This document shows, in pieces, positions 1 through 8,650 of a stretch of DNA of 64,000 nucleotides. Source of the DNA: Streptomyces agglomeratus (lineage in GTDB: Bacteria > Actinomycetota > Actinomycetes > Streptomycetales > Streptomycetaceae); NCBI RefSeq assembly GCF_001746415.1, contig NZ_MEHJ01000001.1, positions 6,826,501 to 6,890,500 of the forward strand. Direction: 5' to 3'. Position numbers and translations under genes: made by a program. Position 1 is the stretch's first letter; each line of letters opens with the position of its first letter. Under the pieces are notes generated by a model, which saw only the letters and a list, made by a program, of their open reading frames with translations, did no database searches and was not told the DNA's origin.

Positions 1-279
1 GCCGACGGCGTGGAAGACCGGCTCCAGCAGATGCGCGATGGCGGGTTCGGCGACCACACCGAGCACTAGCGTGCACAGGGTGATGCCCAGCTGGGCCGCC
101 GCCAGCAGCGCCGACACGTGTTCGAGTCCCCACAGGACGCTGCGCGCCCGCCGGTTCCCCTCTTCCGCGTCCGGTTCGATCTGACTGCGGCGTACGGAGA
201 TCAGTGCGAATTCCGCGCCGACGAAGAAGGCGTTGACGACCAGCGTGAGCAGGCCGATGAGCAGTTGGACCGCGGTCAT
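1..279 (-). CDS. CNNM/CBS-domain membrane protein (hemolysin C/CorC-like), 5' part only
   Basis: The gene starts at 279 and runs off the left edge, so only 93 N-terminal residues are visible. They begin MTAVQLLIGLLTLVVNAFFV and continue with a GAEFAL element and a second hydrophobic segment (AQLGITLCTLVLGV). This is the membrane-embedded CNNM (DUF21) domain of the family. The ATG overlaps the TGA of the upstream CNNM gene (ATGA at 276-279), so the two are translationally coupled. Tandem pairs of this family are common in actinobacteria. Family members are linked to magnesium or cobalt efflux; the substrate here cannot be read from the sequence. Confidence 0.85.
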   Translation of the reverse strand, partial: MTAVQLLIGLLTLVVNAFFVGAEFALISVRRSQIEPDAEEGNRRARSVLWGLEHVSALLAAAQLGITLCTLVLGVVAEPAIAHLLEPVFHAVG

Positions 280-1655
280 CGCCCGGCCTCCTTGTCGCCG
301 GGGCCGAACGAGTCGGCGGAGTCGGTGGTGCCGGAACCCGCGGACTCGCCGGGCAGCGGCGCGTGCAGCATCACGCGTGCCGCGCGCCGTCCGGCCGCGT
401 CCACCACGTCCAGCTGCCACCCGGCCAGTTCGATCCGGTCACCCACGGCCGGAATGCGTCCCAGCTCGTGTGCGACCAGTCCTGCGAGCGTCTCGTACGG
501 CCCTTCGTGCACCCGCAGTCCGACCCGCTCCAGCTGGTCCGTCCTGGCCGCGCCGTCCGCCGACCACAGCACCCGCCCGTCGGCGTCCTCGCCCGCCGGG
601 GCGAGATCCGGCGTCTCGTGCGGATCGTGTTCGTCCCGCACCTCGCCGACGACCTCCTCGACGATGTCCTCCAGCGTCACGACGCCCGCCGTGCCGCCGT
701 ACTCGTCGATGACGACAGCCATGGTCTGTTTGCCCGACAGCCGGTCGAGGAGGCGGTCCACGGTCAGCGACTCCGGCACGAGCAGGGGCTCGCGCAGCAG
801 GGAGGAGACCGGGTAGGACGGCCTGCGCTCGGCGGGCACGGTCAGTACGTCCTTGATGTGCGCGATGCCGACGACCGAGTCGAGGCTGCCCCGGTAGACG
901 GGGAAGCGGGACAGGCCGGTCGCGCGCGTCGCGTTCGCGACGTCCTCGGCGGTGGCCTGCACATCGAGCGCGGTGACCTGAACGCGCGGCGTCATCACGT
1001 TCTCGGCGCTCAGCTCGGCCAGATTGAGGGTCCGTACGAACAGCTCGGCGGTGTCGGCCTCCAGCGCACCCTCCCTCGCGGAGTGCCGCGCCAGGGCGAC
1101 GAGCTCCTGGGGACTGCGGGCGGACGCCAGCTCCTCGGCCGGTTCCAGACCGAAGCGCCGTACGATCCGGTTCGCCGAGCCGTTGAGGTGGCTGATGAGC
1201 GGCCGGAACACGAGGCTGAAGATCCGCTGCGGGGCGGCCACGACCTTGGCCACGGCCAGCGGCGAGGAGATCGCCCAGTTCTTCGGCACCAGCTCGCCGA
1301 CGACCATCAGGACAACGGTGGACAGCGCCGTACCGATGACCAGAGCCACCGACGAGGCGGTCGCGGGGGACAGCCCGAGACCCCGGAGCGGGCCCTGGAT
1401 CAGCTTGCCGATGGAAGGCTCGGCGAGCATACCGACGAGGAGGTTGGTGACGGTGATGCCGAGCTGGGCACCGGAGAGCTGGAACGTAAGGCTGCGTACG
1501 GCCTTGAGGGCGCTGGCGGCGCCCCGCTCGTTCCGCTCCACGGCGCGCTCGAGGTCTCCGCGCTCGATCGTGGTCAGCGAGAACTCCGCCGCGACAAAGG
1601 CTCCGCAGGCGAGCGAGAGCAGCACGGCCACGGCGAGCAGAAGCACTTCGGTCAT
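276..1655 (-). CDS. CNNM/CBS/CorC_HlyC-domain membrane protein
   Basis: A 459-residue protein of usual family length. Residues about 1-190 form the CNNM (DUF21) membrane domain, with the repeated AxxFxVAEFSLTTIER-like start and several hydrophobic helices. A pair of CBS domains follows (from VMTPRVQVTALD, about 215-335), then a CorC_HlyC domain (GRVLWSADGAARTDQLERV onward), and a polar tail. The family is annotated as TlyC/CorC-type hemolysin or magnesium/cobalt efflux factor; haemolytic activity is not implied. A strong Shine-Dalgarno (GGAGGTGA) precedes the ATG at 1655. It is first in a two-gene operon with the overlapping second CNNM gene. Confidence 0.9.
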   Translation of the reverse strand: MTEVLLLAVAVLLSLACGAFVAAEFSLTTIERGDLERAVERNERGAASALKAVRSLTFQLSGAQLGITVTNLLVGMLAEPSIGKLIQGPLRGLGLSPATASSVALVIGTALSTVVLMVVGELVPKNWAISSPLAVAKVVAAPQRIFSLVFRPLISHLNGSANRIVRRFGLEPAEELASARSPQELVALARHSAREGALEADTAELFVRTLNLAELSAENVMTPRVQVTALDVQATAEDVANATRATGLSRFPVYRGSLDSVVGIAHIKDVLTVPAERRPSYPVSSLLREPLLVPESLTVDRLLDRLSGKQTMAVVIDEYGGTAGVVTLEDIVEEVVGEVRDEHDPHETPDLAPAGEDADGRVLWSADGAARTDQLERVGLRVHEGPYETLAGLVAHELGRIPAVGDRIELAGWQLDVVDAAGRRAARVMLHAPLPGESAGSGTTDSADSFGPGDKEAGR

Positions 1656-1802
1656 CGGTTCACCTCCGTCCCATGATCGGGCAGGACGGGGACGGCTGCG
1701 CGATGTCGACTACTGGGAGGCTCGCCCATGGGCGGACGCTCACACCTTTCAAAGGGGATGAATGATCCGCCCATGGTAAAGGACGAGCAAATTGCGACAG
1801 AA

Positions 1803-1875
1803 AGCGGGTCGAGTCGGGCGGTCGAGTCGGGCGGTCCAGTGGGGCGGTCCAATGGGGCGGTCCGGTGGGTGTCCG
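1803..1875. repeat. 13-bp tandem repeat (GGGCGGTC-containing unit)
   Basis: Copies of GGGCGGTC start at 1816, 1829, 1842 and 1855, an exact 13-bp period, with imperfect units on both sides (GCGGGTC near 1805 and GGGTGTC near 1867). The unit is close to GGGCGGTCCAGTG. It lies between the CNNM gene and the remains of a GNAT gene. No function can be assigned. Confidence 0.8.
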
Positions 1876-1891
1876 GCGGGTGTCGAGTGGG

Positions 1892-1922
1892 CCGACTCGG
1901 CCGGGTCACCCGACTCGGCCGG
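1892..1922. repeat. 18-bp-period direct repeat CCGACTCGGCCGG x2
   Basis: Two perfect copies of CCGACTCGGCCGG lie at 1892-1904 and 1910-1922, directly beside the 13-bp repeats. Together they form a 120-bp low-complexity patch at the 3' end of the decayed GNAT reading frame, which reads into them without its normal stop. Confidence 0.75.
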
Positions 1923-1929
1923 TTCAGCC

Positions 1930-2235
1930 GGCGAGCGGATGGCCCACCGCCGCCACCGCGGTCCAGGGGCGTACCCGGCGGCGCGCCAGGCGTGGTGCGC
2001 GCGCTCGTTCTCCCGCAGGACCATCGCGTCGTCCGTCGCCCGCCCAGCTCGACGAACCGCTCCTCGGCCGCCGCCGGCAGGGCGGAGCCGATGCCGCGCC
2101 GCCGCCGTACGGGATGTACGGCCGGCCGGTACAGGTGACAGCGCCAGGCGTCGAAGCCAGCGACGACCGTACCGACGAGCTCCGCGCCGCCGCCGTCGTC
2201 GGCGACGGACCCCGCACCCCTTGCCGCTGCTAGCG
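1930..2235 (-). pseudogene. GNAT-family N-acetyltransferase, truncated and frameshifted
   Basis: On the minus strand one frame (about 2235-2045) reads ...ELVGTVVAGFDAWRCHLYR then AVHPVRRRRGIGSALPAAAE, the core strands and acetyl-CoA loop (R-x-x-G-I/A-G) of GNAT enzymes. A second frame (about 2042-1930) continues with MVLRENERAHHAWRAAGYAP and a PRWRRW ending, the usual family C-terminus. The frame change falls near 2035-2045. The first about 50-60 residues are missing, no start codon is present, and the 5' edge overlaps the start of the antitoxin gene at 2257. Frameshift plus N-terminal loss mark a pseudogene. Confidence 0.75.
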
Positions 2236-2256
2236 TTGCCGCGCTAGCTTGATGGT

Positions 2257-2484
2257 GTGGCGAAGACTCAGCTGAACGTACGCGTGGACGAGACCACCGC
2301 CGAGGCCGCGCGCCAACGCGCCCTCCAGCGCGGGATGAGCGTGAACCGCTACATCGAGGAGCTGGTCCGACAGGACGCCGGTGAGGTGGGGCGTACGTTC
2401 GTCGAGGCCGCGTCCGACTTCATGAAGCAGTACGAATCGGTCTTCGCTGAGGAGTTCGGCGCGGAGCGCGAAGGCAAGCGTTGA
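2257..2484 (+). CDS. Ribbon-helix-helix antitoxin of a toxin-antitoxin pair
   Basis: A 75-residue protein starting at GTG 2257 (KTQLNVRVDETTAEAARQRA). The N-terminal beta strand followed by two helices (about residues 3-45, with MSVNRYIEELV) matches the Arc/MetJ-type RHH DNA-binding fold of small antitoxins. The C-terminal part (about 46-75) is acidic and probably binds the toxin. The stop overlaps the start of the next gene (TTGA at 2481-2484), so the two are translationally coupled, as toxin-antitoxin pairs usually are. Autorepression through the RHH dimer is expected from the family. Confidence 0.75.
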   Translation: MAKTQLNVRVDETTAEAARQRALQRGMSVNRYIEELVRQDAGEVGRTFVEAASDFMKQYESVFAEEFGAEREGKR

Positions 2485-2852
2485 CTCTCAGGATCGACCT
2501 CGCCTGGCTCCTCATGATCGCCGAACACAAGACCCCGGGCGACCCCCAGGTCGTCGACTGGGGCGCGCTCGTCGCCGCCGTCGCCCGGCACGAGGCGGAG
2601 ATATTCGGCATCCCCGTCTACCGCGATCCGGCGGCCCGCGCGGCCGCCCTTCTCCAGCTCCTGCTGCACGTGCCGGCCCTGGAGCGGTCGAACGCGATGT
2701 TCGCCTCGGCCGTCGCGTACGGCTACCTCGTCGCCTGCGGGCTGAAGGTCGTGACCTCCCCCGAACAGGTGCGGGACCTGGCCAGGCTCATCAAGGAGAG
2801 CAAGGCGGACGTCCACGTGATCGCGGAGGAACTGCGGCAGTGGAGCCGTTGA
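2481..2852 (+). CDS. Fic/Doc-like toxin component with degenerate active-site motif
   Basis: A 123-residue protein, the size of Doc toxins, starting at a TTG that overlaps the antitoxin stop. It has Doc-like helical content, and its central segment HVPALERSNAMFASAVAYGYL sits where Fic/Doc proteins carry HPFxxGNKRTA. The first His, an Asn and the following F-A helix are kept, but the phosphate-binding G-N-(K/G)-R core is not. It may be a distant or inactive member, or a lineage-specific variant of the active site. Pairing with the RHH protein supports a toxin role; biochemical activity is uncertain. Confidence 0.6.
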   Translation: MTLRIDLAWLLMIAEHKTPGDPQVVDWGALVAAVARHEAEIFGIPVYRDPAARAAALLQLLLHVPALERSNAMFASAVAYGYLVACGLKVVTSPEQVRDLARLIKESKADVHVIAEELRQWSR

Positions 2853-2862
2853 GCCACCTGGC

Positions 2863-3561
2863 CTAGCTGCCGGCCGCCGGGGCGTCGGGCGCTTCCGGTG
2901 GCCGGTTCGCCACCCCCAGCACGCACGGCGACGACGGCAGCCTGGGCCCCTTCTCCGGTACGGACAGCCGCCGATGGGTGCCGATGTCGAAACCGGCCGC
3001 GGCGATGGCCGCGAGCGGGTCGCGGGCGGTGTGGCAGCCGCCGAAGAGCACCGGCCACACGGTACGGTCCAGCGCCCGCTGAACCGTCACCATGGCCCGG
3101 CCCTCGCCCCTGCCGTGCTCGAAGAAGCGGAGCTCCCCGCCGGGCCGCAGTACGCGCCTGATCTCGGAGAGGGCGCGCGGTACGTCCCGTACGCTGCACA
3201 GCACCAGCGACACCACCGCCGCGTCGAACGCCTCGCTCTTCACCGGCAGCGCTTCGGCCGCGCCCGGCACCACGTCCACCGGGACGCCGGCGTCGAGAGC
3301 CGCCTTCACCGCCAACTGGCGCAGGCTGCGCTCCGGTTCGATCGCCACGACCTCCGAGACCGCCGCCGGGTAGTGCGCGAAGTTCAGCCCGTTGCCCGCG
3401 CCGATCTCGATGATCCGGCCGGAGAGGCCGGCCAGCAGTTCGTCCCGGTGTGCGGCCACCCCGCCTCTGAGGTCGGCAGCCACGCTGAGCCGGGCGTAGA
3501 AGCGCGCGAAGAGCGGGTGGTGCACGGCGTCCCGGGGAACCTTGCTGCGGCGCTCGGGCAT
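2863..3561 (-). CDS. Class I SAM-dependent methyltransferase
   Basis: A 232-residue UbiE/COQ5-like methyltransferase. Motif I is IIEIGAGNGLNFAHYP (about 50-65), the acidic residue of motif II is in AIEPERSLR, and motif III-type LRPGGELRFFEHG follows near 135-148. A C-terminal substrate-binding part contains VLFGGCHTARDPLAAI. The closest general group is membrane-lipid or small-molecule methyltransferases of the Methyltransf_11 type; the substrate is not determined. It is convergent with the toxin-antitoxin pair (10 bp between stops) and upstream of nothing obviously related. Confidence 0.85.
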   Translation of the reverse strand: MPERRSKVPRDAVHHPLFARFYARLSVAADLRGGVAAHRDELLAGLSGRIIEIGAGNGLNFAHYPAAVSEVVAIEPERSLRQLAVKAALDAGVPVDVVPGAAEALPVKSEAFDAAVVSLVLCSVRDVPRALSEIRRVLRPGGELRFFEHGRGEGRAMVTVQRALDRTVWPVLFGGCHTARDPLAAIAAAGFDIGTHRRLSVPEKGPRLPSSPCVLGVANRPPEAPDAPAAGS

Positions 3562-3601
3562 CGCGGTACCTCCTCCGTGGGGCGGTCGGACACCGGGATA
3601 C

Positions 3602-3964
3602 TTACCCCGCCGGGCGGCTCACTCCGCGCACGAAGCAGAACTCGTTGCCTTCCGGGTCCAGCAGCACCTGGAAGGAGCCGGCCACGTCGGTGACGATGCC
3701 GCCGGTTCTGGTCGCGCCCAGACGCTCCGCCTCGGCGCTCGCTGCCTCGATGTCGCCCGCGTCCAGGTCCAGATGCAGCCGGTTCTTGACCGCCTTCCCC
3801 TCGGGTACGCGCTGGAAGGCGACCCGGGTCCAGTCCGGCGGGTCGACGTACGACCAGTCCGGGCTCCGGTCGACCGGATCGCCGCCGAGCAGGGCGGCCC
3901 AGAAGCGGACCAGTACGGCAGGCTCCGCGCAGTCGAAAACGATCTCGTCGATACGTGCTCGCAT
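3602..3964 (-). CDS. VOC (glyoxalase/bleomycin-resistance fold) protein
   Basis: A 120-residue protein starting at ATG 3964 (MRARIDEIVFDCAEPAVLVRFW). The two beta-alpha-beta-beta-beta units of the VOC superfamily can be followed, with HLDLDAGDIEAASAEAERLG in the second half and the typical ending DPEGNEFCFVRG. Many members bind a divalent metal or a small hydrophobic ligand; this sub-group is uncharacterised. An upstream in-frame start near 4015 exists, but the extra residues do not resemble the family. Confidence 0.85.
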   Translation of the reverse strand: MRARIDEIVFDCAEPAVLVRFWAALLGGDPVDRSPDWSYVDPPDWTRVAFQRVPEGKAVKNRLHLDLDAGDIEAASAEAERLGATRTGGIVTDVAGSFQVLLDPEGNEFCFVRGVSRPAG

Positions 3965-4034
3965 GGCGACGACCTTACGGGCGCCAAGGCGCTTACACGC
4001 ATGCGGTACGTACACGGCGCATGCGAGACCGGCC

Positions 4035-4730
4035 CTACGGGCGCCAGCTCCCGCCCAGCAGCGGCGCGAGCCACGTCGCGGCGCGGGTCCGGAACTCGGT
4101 GGGCGGCAGGGCTCCCGCGCCCTCCGGAACGGCGCCCAGCAGCGGGGCTCCCGCGGCCGCCACCGGCAGGTCGGTGAGATTGCAGCGTTCGGCGAGGCCG
4201 GGGGCGGCGGGCCAGCTGCCGACGACGACTCCGAGCATCTCGATGTCGCGGGCGCGCAGCGCCTCGGCGGTCAGCGCCGTCCAGTTCAGGGTGCCGAGGG
4301 CGGCCGGAGTGACGACGAGGACGGGCGCGTCCAGGAGCCGGGCGACGTCGGCGAGGGTGGCGCCGTCGTCGTCGAGGCGGACGAGGAGGCCGCCGGCGCC
4401 CTCCACGAGTACCAGGTCGTACTCGGCGTCGAGCTTCGACGCCGCCGCGGCGATGTCGTCCGGCCGTACGGGGGGCATACCGGCGCGCCGGGCGGCGGTC
4501 GCGGGCGCCAGCGGCTCGGGGAACCGTGCGAGTTCGACCGCCGCGACTCCCTCACCCGCCAGCCGCACGACCTCGTCGGCGTCGCCCGGCTCTCCCGCGT
4601 CGACGCCGGTCTGAGCGGGTTTGAGCACGGCGACGGTACGGCCCTGGGCGCAGGCGACGGCTGCAAGCGCGGCCGTGACGACGGTCTTGCCGATCTCGGT
4701 TCCGGTGCCGCTGACGACGATGACGGCCAT
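4035..4730 (-). CDS. bioD: Dethiobiotin synthetase BioD
   Basis: A 231-residue BioD. It closes the ureido ring of dethiobiotin from 7,8-diaminopelargonate, CO2 and ATP in the cytosol. The P-loop is at the start (VVSGTGTEIGKT, residues 4-15), followed by the substrate-binding KPAQTG. The LVEGAGGLLVRL motif (about 110-121) is the second family signature, and VVTPAALGTLN follows. It is third in the minus-strand bioB-bioA-bioD series, 141 bp downstream of bioA, so it may share that transcript or have its own start. Confidence 0.95.
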   Translation of the reverse strand: MAVIVVSGTGTEIGKTVVTAALAAVACAQGRTVAVLKPAQTGVDAGEPGDADEVVRLAGEGVAAVELARFPEPLAPATAARRAGMPPVRPDDIAAAASKLDAEYDLVLVEGAGGLLVRLDDDGATLADVARLLDAPVLVVTPAALGTLNWTALTAEALRARDIEMLGVVVGSWPAAPGLAERCNLTDLPVAAAGAPLLGAVPEGAGALPPTEFRTRAATWLAPLLGGSWRP

Positions 4731-4871
4731 GCGGTGCGCTCCTCGCGGTGATGTGTGTCTGGGCGGTGGTTCATGTCCGTGGGCGGCCCGCTTCCCCAGC
4801 CCGGAACGGCCGGAACGGCCGGCGTCAAGCCCGTCCGGCCGTCCGGCGCCCGGGGGACGTCGTTCGTCCGG

Positions 4872-6167
4872 TCACGTGCCTGCCGTGGCCGCCGCTCGTA
4901 CCGCCCCGCAGATCCTGGCCAGGTCAGCGTCGTTCGTGACGTACGGCGGCATGGTGTAGATCAGGTCGCGGAACGGGCGCAGCCACACGCCCTCCCGGAC
5001 CGTCGCCGCCGTGGCCGCCGCCATGTCGACCTCGCGGTCCAGTTGTACGACGCCGATCGCACCCAGCACCCGTACGTCCCGTACCCCCGGCAGCCCGGCG
5101 ACCTCGGCCAGACCTTCCTTCAGCCCCGCCTCGATGCGCTTGACCTCGCCCTGCCAGTCCTGGCCGAGCAGCAGGTCGATCGAGGCGCACGCGACCGCCG
5201 ATGCCAGGGGGTTGCCCATGAACGTCGGGCCGTGGGCCAGCACCGGGACCTCGCCCCGCGAGATGCCGTCCGCCACCTCCGACGTGCACAGCGTCGCCGC
5301 CATGCTCAGGTAACCGCCGGTCAGGGCCTTGCCGACGCACAGCACATCGGGCGAGACCGAGGCGTGCTCCGAGGCGAAGAGCGTTCCCGTACGGCCGAAA
5401 CCGGTCGCGATCTCGTCGAAGACCAGCAGGACGCCGTGCTCGTCGCACGCCTCCCGCAGCACCCGCAGGTACTCGGGCGCGTGGAAACGCATGCCGCCCG
5501 CGCCCTGCACCACCGGCTCCACGATCACCGCGGCCAGTTCGTCCGCGTGCCCGGCGATCAGCGCGCGCAGCCGGTCGGCGTACGCCGCGTCGTACTCGGC
5601 GGGCGGCGCGTCCGCGAAGACCTGGCGCGGCAGCGCGCCCTGCCACAGTTCGTGCATCCCGCCCTCGGGATCGCACACCGACATCGGCTGCCAGGTGTCC
5701 CCGTGGTAGCCGCCGCGCCAGGTCAGCAGCCGCTGCTTGCCGGGCCGGCCCACCGAGCGCCAGTACTGGAGGCACATCTTGACCGCGACCTCGACCGACA
5801 CCGATCCGGAGTCGGTCAGGAAGACGTGCCGCAGGGGCTCGGGAGTGATCTCCACCAGTTTCGCCGCCAGGCGCACGGCGGGCTCGTGAGTGAGCCCGCC
5901 GAACATGACATGGCTCATCCGGTCGAGCTGCCCGCGCACCGCCTCGTTGAGCACGGGGTGGTTGTAGCCGTGGACGGCCGACCACCAGGATGACATGCCG
6001 TCGATCAACTCGTCCTGGCCGTGGGCGGGCTGAGCGAGCCGAAGCCGTACGCCGGACGCGGACTCCACCAGCAGCGGCTCCGCACGGCCCGGCATGGGAC
6101 CGTACGGATGCCATACGTGATCCTGGTCCAGCCGGAGCAGCTCGGCGGGGGCGAGCGGCTCAGGCAT
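4872..6167 (-). CDS. bioA: Adenosylmethionine-8-amino-7-oxononanoate aminotransferase BioA
   Basis: A 431-residue class-III PLP aminotransferase that makes 7,8-diaminopelargonate from KAPA using SAM as amino donor. The N-terminal [12 protein letters not shown] is the classic BioA signature, followed by [16 protein letters not shown]. The PLP lysine is in [15 protein letters not shown] (about 280), and [15 protein letters not shown] carries the cofactor-binding Asp. Its ATG overlaps the last 8 bp of bioB (6160-6167), showing coupling. Confidence 0.96.
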   Translation of the reverse strand: MPEPLAPAELLRLDQDHVWHPYGPMPGRAEPLLVESASGVRLRLAQPAHGQDELIDGMSSWWSAVHGYNHPVLNEAVRGQLDRMSHVMFGGLTHEPAVRLAAKLVEITPEPLRHVFLTDSGSVSVEVAVKMCLQYWRSVGRPGKQRLLTWRGGYHGDTWQPMSVCDPEGGMHELWQGALPRQVFADAPPAEYDAAYADRLRALIAGHADELAAVIVEPVVQGAGGMRFHAPEYLRVLREACDEHGVLLVFDEIATGFGRTGTLFASEHASVSPDVLCVGKALTGGYLSMAATLCTSEVADGISRGEVPVLAHGPTFMGNPLASAVACASIDLLLGQDWQGEVKRIEAGLKEGLAEVAGLPGVRDVRVLGAIGVVQLDREVDMAAATAATVREGVWLRPFRDLIYTMPPYVTNDADLARICGAVRAAATAGT

Positions 6168-7338
6168 TGGGCGCGAGGTCCGTACCGGCGCCGCGCCGGC
6201 GTACCGACACGAGGTCCGTACGGGCGCCCGGAATACCCGGCGCCTCCGCGGCGTCCGAGGTCTCCCCGGCCTCCACGGCGCCCGCTGCCGCCTCGGCCGC
6301 CGGCTCCCCGCACGCCGACGCGCAGCCGCCGCCGCTCCGGTGCTCCGGCAGCGTCGTCCTGTCGGTCCCCTCCACCTCGAAACCGGCGTCGGCGATCATC
6401 TCCAGGTCCGCCTGGCCGGCCTGGCCCTCACTGGTCAGGTAGTCGCCGAGGAAGATCGAGTTGACCAGGTGCAGCGCCAGCGGCTGCATGGTGCGCAGGT
6501 GCACCTCGCGGCCGCCCGCGAGCCGTACCTCCACGTCCGGGCAGACGAACCGCACCATCGCGAGAATCCGCAGCGCCCGCTGCGGCGTCAGGTTCCACTC
6601 CTTGGCGAGCGGGGTTCCCTCGAAGGGGATCAGGAAGTTCACGGGCACGGAGTCGGGGTCGAGCTCGCGCAGCGCGAAGACCACGTCCACCAGGTCGGCG
6701 TCCGTCTCGCCCATGCCCGCGATCAGACCGGAGCACGCGGACATGCCCGCTGCCTGCGCCTGCTGGACGGTCTCCACACGGTCGGCGTAGGTGTGGGTCG
6801 TGGTGATGGCCCCGTACGTCGACTCCGAGGTGTTCAGGTTGTGGTTGTACGCGTCGGCTCCCGCCGCCCGCAGGCGCTCCGCCTGCCCGTCGGACAGCAG
6901 CCCGAGGCAGGCGCACACCTCGACGTCCTCGTTCTGGTCCTTGATCGCCTCGATCGTCTTCGAGACGCGGTCGACGTCCTTGTCCGTCGGACCGCGCCCG
7001 CTCGCCACCAGGCACACCCGCTTCGCGCCGCCCGCGACCCCGGCGGCCGCAGCCTTGGAAGCCTCGTCGGGCTTCAGCCAGGTGTACTTGAGGATCCCGG
7101 CCTTCGAGCCGAGCCGCTGCGAGCAGTACGAACAGTCCTCGGGGCACAGGCCCGACTTGAGGTTCACCAGGTAATTGAGTTTCACCCGCCGTCCGAACCA
7201 CTGGCGGCGTACCTTTCCGGCCGCGGCCACCACATCGAGCAGCTCGTCGTCCGAGGTCGCCAGCACGGCGAGCGCTTCTTCGCGGGTCGGCAGCTCGCGC
7301 CGCAGCCCCTTCTCCACCAGGGTGTTCAGCAGGTCCAT
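6160..7338 (-). CDS. bioB: Biotin synthase BioB with an Ala/Glu-rich C-terminal extension
   Basis: A 392-residue radical-SAM enzyme that inserts sulfur into dethiobiotin. The 4Fe-4S cluster motif CxxxCxxC is in [12 protein letters not shown] (about 59-70), and [20 protein letters not shown] and [13 protein letters not shown] segments are conserved. BioB is normally about 320-350 residues. The extra about 55 residues after [13 protein letters not shown] are Ala/Glu-rich, contain a [12 protein letters not shown] stretch with two Cys, and look disordered. It is first in the bioBA(D) run and divergent from bioF, with a palindrome in the shared upstream region. Confidence 0.96.
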   Translation of the reverse strand: MDLLNTLVEKGLRRELPTREEALAVLATSDDELLDVVAAAGKVRRQWFGRRVKLNYLVNLKSGLCPEDCSYCSQRLGSKAGILKYTWLKPDEASKAAAAGVAGGAKRVCLVASGRGPTDKDVDRVSKTIEAIKDQNEDVEVCACLGLLSDGQAERLRAAGADAYNHNLNTSESTYGAITTTHTYADRVETVQQAQAAGMSACSGLIAGMGETDADLVDVVFALRELDPDSVPVNFLIPFEGTPLAKEWNLTPQRALRILAMVRFVCPDVEVRLAGGREVHLRTMQPLALHLVNSIFLGDYLTSEGQAGQADLEMIADAGFEVEGTDRTTLPEHRSGGGCASACGEPAAEAAAGAVEAGETSDAAEAPGIPGARTDLVSVRRRGAGTDLAPNA

Positions 7339-7404
7339 GGTGCCGATCCTGACCTACGGCACCGCCTGTGGCCAAGGAGGAACCGCACAAGAGCGGCCTC
7401 ACGA

Positions 7405-7424
7405 GGTGTGGGTATTGCCACACC
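7405..7424. promoter_or_regulatory. Candidate biotin-repressor operator between bioB and bioF
   Basis: GGTGTGG (7405-7411), a 6-nt spacer and CCACACC (7418-7424) form a perfect 7-bp inverted repeat. It sits in the 143-bp region between the divergent bioB and bioF start codons, directly before a possible bioF promoter (CCTGAC near 7424-7429 and TAGTGT at 7446-7451). Its position suggests one operator controlling both directions. The protein that binds it is not in the window. Confidence 0.5.
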
Positions 7425-7481
7425 CTGACCTCGCGCGCGCCCGGCTAGTGTCTGTGGGCTGCCTACAAAAGGGACTCTTCC

Positions 7482-8639
7482 ATGCCCCAGGGACCGTTCG
7501 ACCCGTTCGACTGGATCGACGAGCAGGCGGCGGTACGCGCGAAGGCCGGGCTCGTCAGGACCCTGCGCCCGCGCTCCGCCGAGTCCGCCCTGCTCGACCT
7601 CGCGAGCAACGACTACCTCGGCCTCACCCACCACCCGGAGGTCACGTCCGCCGCCGCCGAGGCCGCCCGCCGCTGGGGCGCCGGGGCCACCGGTTCGCGG
7701 CTCGTCACCGGAAGCACCCGGCTGCACGCCGAACTTGAGAGGGAATTGGCCGATTTCTGCGGCTTCGAGGCAGCTCTCGTACTTTCCTCCGGTTACGCCG
7801 CCAATCTGGCCGCACTCACCGCGCTCAGCGGCCACGGCTCGCTGATCGTCTCCGACGCCCTCAACCACGCCTCGATCGTCGACGGCTGCCGCCTCTCGCG
7901 CGCCACGACCTCCGTAGTGCCGCACGCCGACCCGGACGCCGTACGCAAGACGCTCGACGCGCACGACGGCCGCGCCCTCGCCGTCACCGACTCGGTCTTC
8001 TCGGTGGACGGCGACGCGGCGCCCCTCGCGGAACTGGCGGCCGCATGCCGTGCGTACGGCGCCGCCCTCCTCGTCGACGACGCGCACGGCCTCGGTGTCC
8101 TCGGCGACGGCGGCAGGGGGGCACCGCACGCGGCGGGGCTGGCGGGAGCGGACGGTGTGGTCGCCACCCTCACGCTGTCGAAGTCGCTGGGCAGCCAGGG
8201 CGGAGCGGTCCTCGGTCCGGCCAGGGTCATCGACCACCTGGTCAACACGGCCCGTACGTTCATCTTCGACACCGGCCTGGCACCGGCCGCCGCGGGCGCC
8301 GCGCTGGCGAGCGCGAGGCTGCTGCGCCGGGAGCCGGAACTCGCGGGGCGAGCCCGTACGGTCGCCGCGTCACTGCACGGGGGGCTGACGGACGCCGGTC
8401 TGTCCGCCGTACGCCCGGACGCGGCCGTTGTGTCGGTCCTGGCGCCCTCGCCGGAGGCGGCGGTGCGGTGGGCCGCCGACTGCCGGGCGGCCGGCCTCGT
8501 CGTGGGCTGCTTCCGCCCGCCGTCGGTACCGGACGGGATCTCCCGGCTCAGGCTCACCGCACGCGCGGACCTGACGGACGCGCAGGTCGCACAAGCGGTG
8601 GCAACGGTCGTACGGACCGCTCCCTCCGCCGCTTTCTGA
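7482..8639 (+). CDS. bioF: 8-amino-7-oxononanoate synthase BioF
   Basis: A 385-residue PLP-dependent alpha-oxoamine synthase that condenses pimeloyl thioester with alanine, the first ring-precursor step of biotin synthesis. The N-terminal LLDLASNDYLGLTHHP, the GxGATGSRLVTGSTRLH substrate loop, DDAHGLGVLG and the PLP lysine motif TLTLSKSLGSQGG (about 230-242) are all present. It is transcribed away from bioB. The start at 7482 (MPQGPFDPFDWIDEQ) is the first in-frame ATG, 38 bp after the putative -10 box. Confidence 0.95.
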   Translation: MPQGPFDPFDWIDEQAAVRAKAGLVRTLRPRSAESALLDLASNDYLGLTHHPEVTSAAAEAARRWGAGATGSRLVTGSTRLHAELERELADFCGFEAALVLSSGYAANLAALTALSGHGSLIVSDALNHASIVDGCRLSRATTSVVPHADPDAVRKTLDAHDGRALAVTDSVFSVDGDAAPLAELAAACRAYGAALLVDDAHGLGVLGDGGRGAPHAAGLAGADGVVATLTLSKSLGSQGGAVLGPARVIDHLVNTARTFIFDTGLAPAAAGAALASARLLRREPELAGRARTVAASLHGGLTDAGLSAVRPDAAVVSVLAPSPEAAVRWAADCRAAGLVVGCFRPPSVPDGISRLRLTARADLTDAQVAQAVATVVRTAPSAAF

Positions 8640-8650
8640 CGCACCGCCGG

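Noticed and set aside
1652..1909. Minus-strand open frame overlapping the start of the CNNM gene
   Set aside because: Pro/Arg-rich product made from the tandem repeats; not coding.
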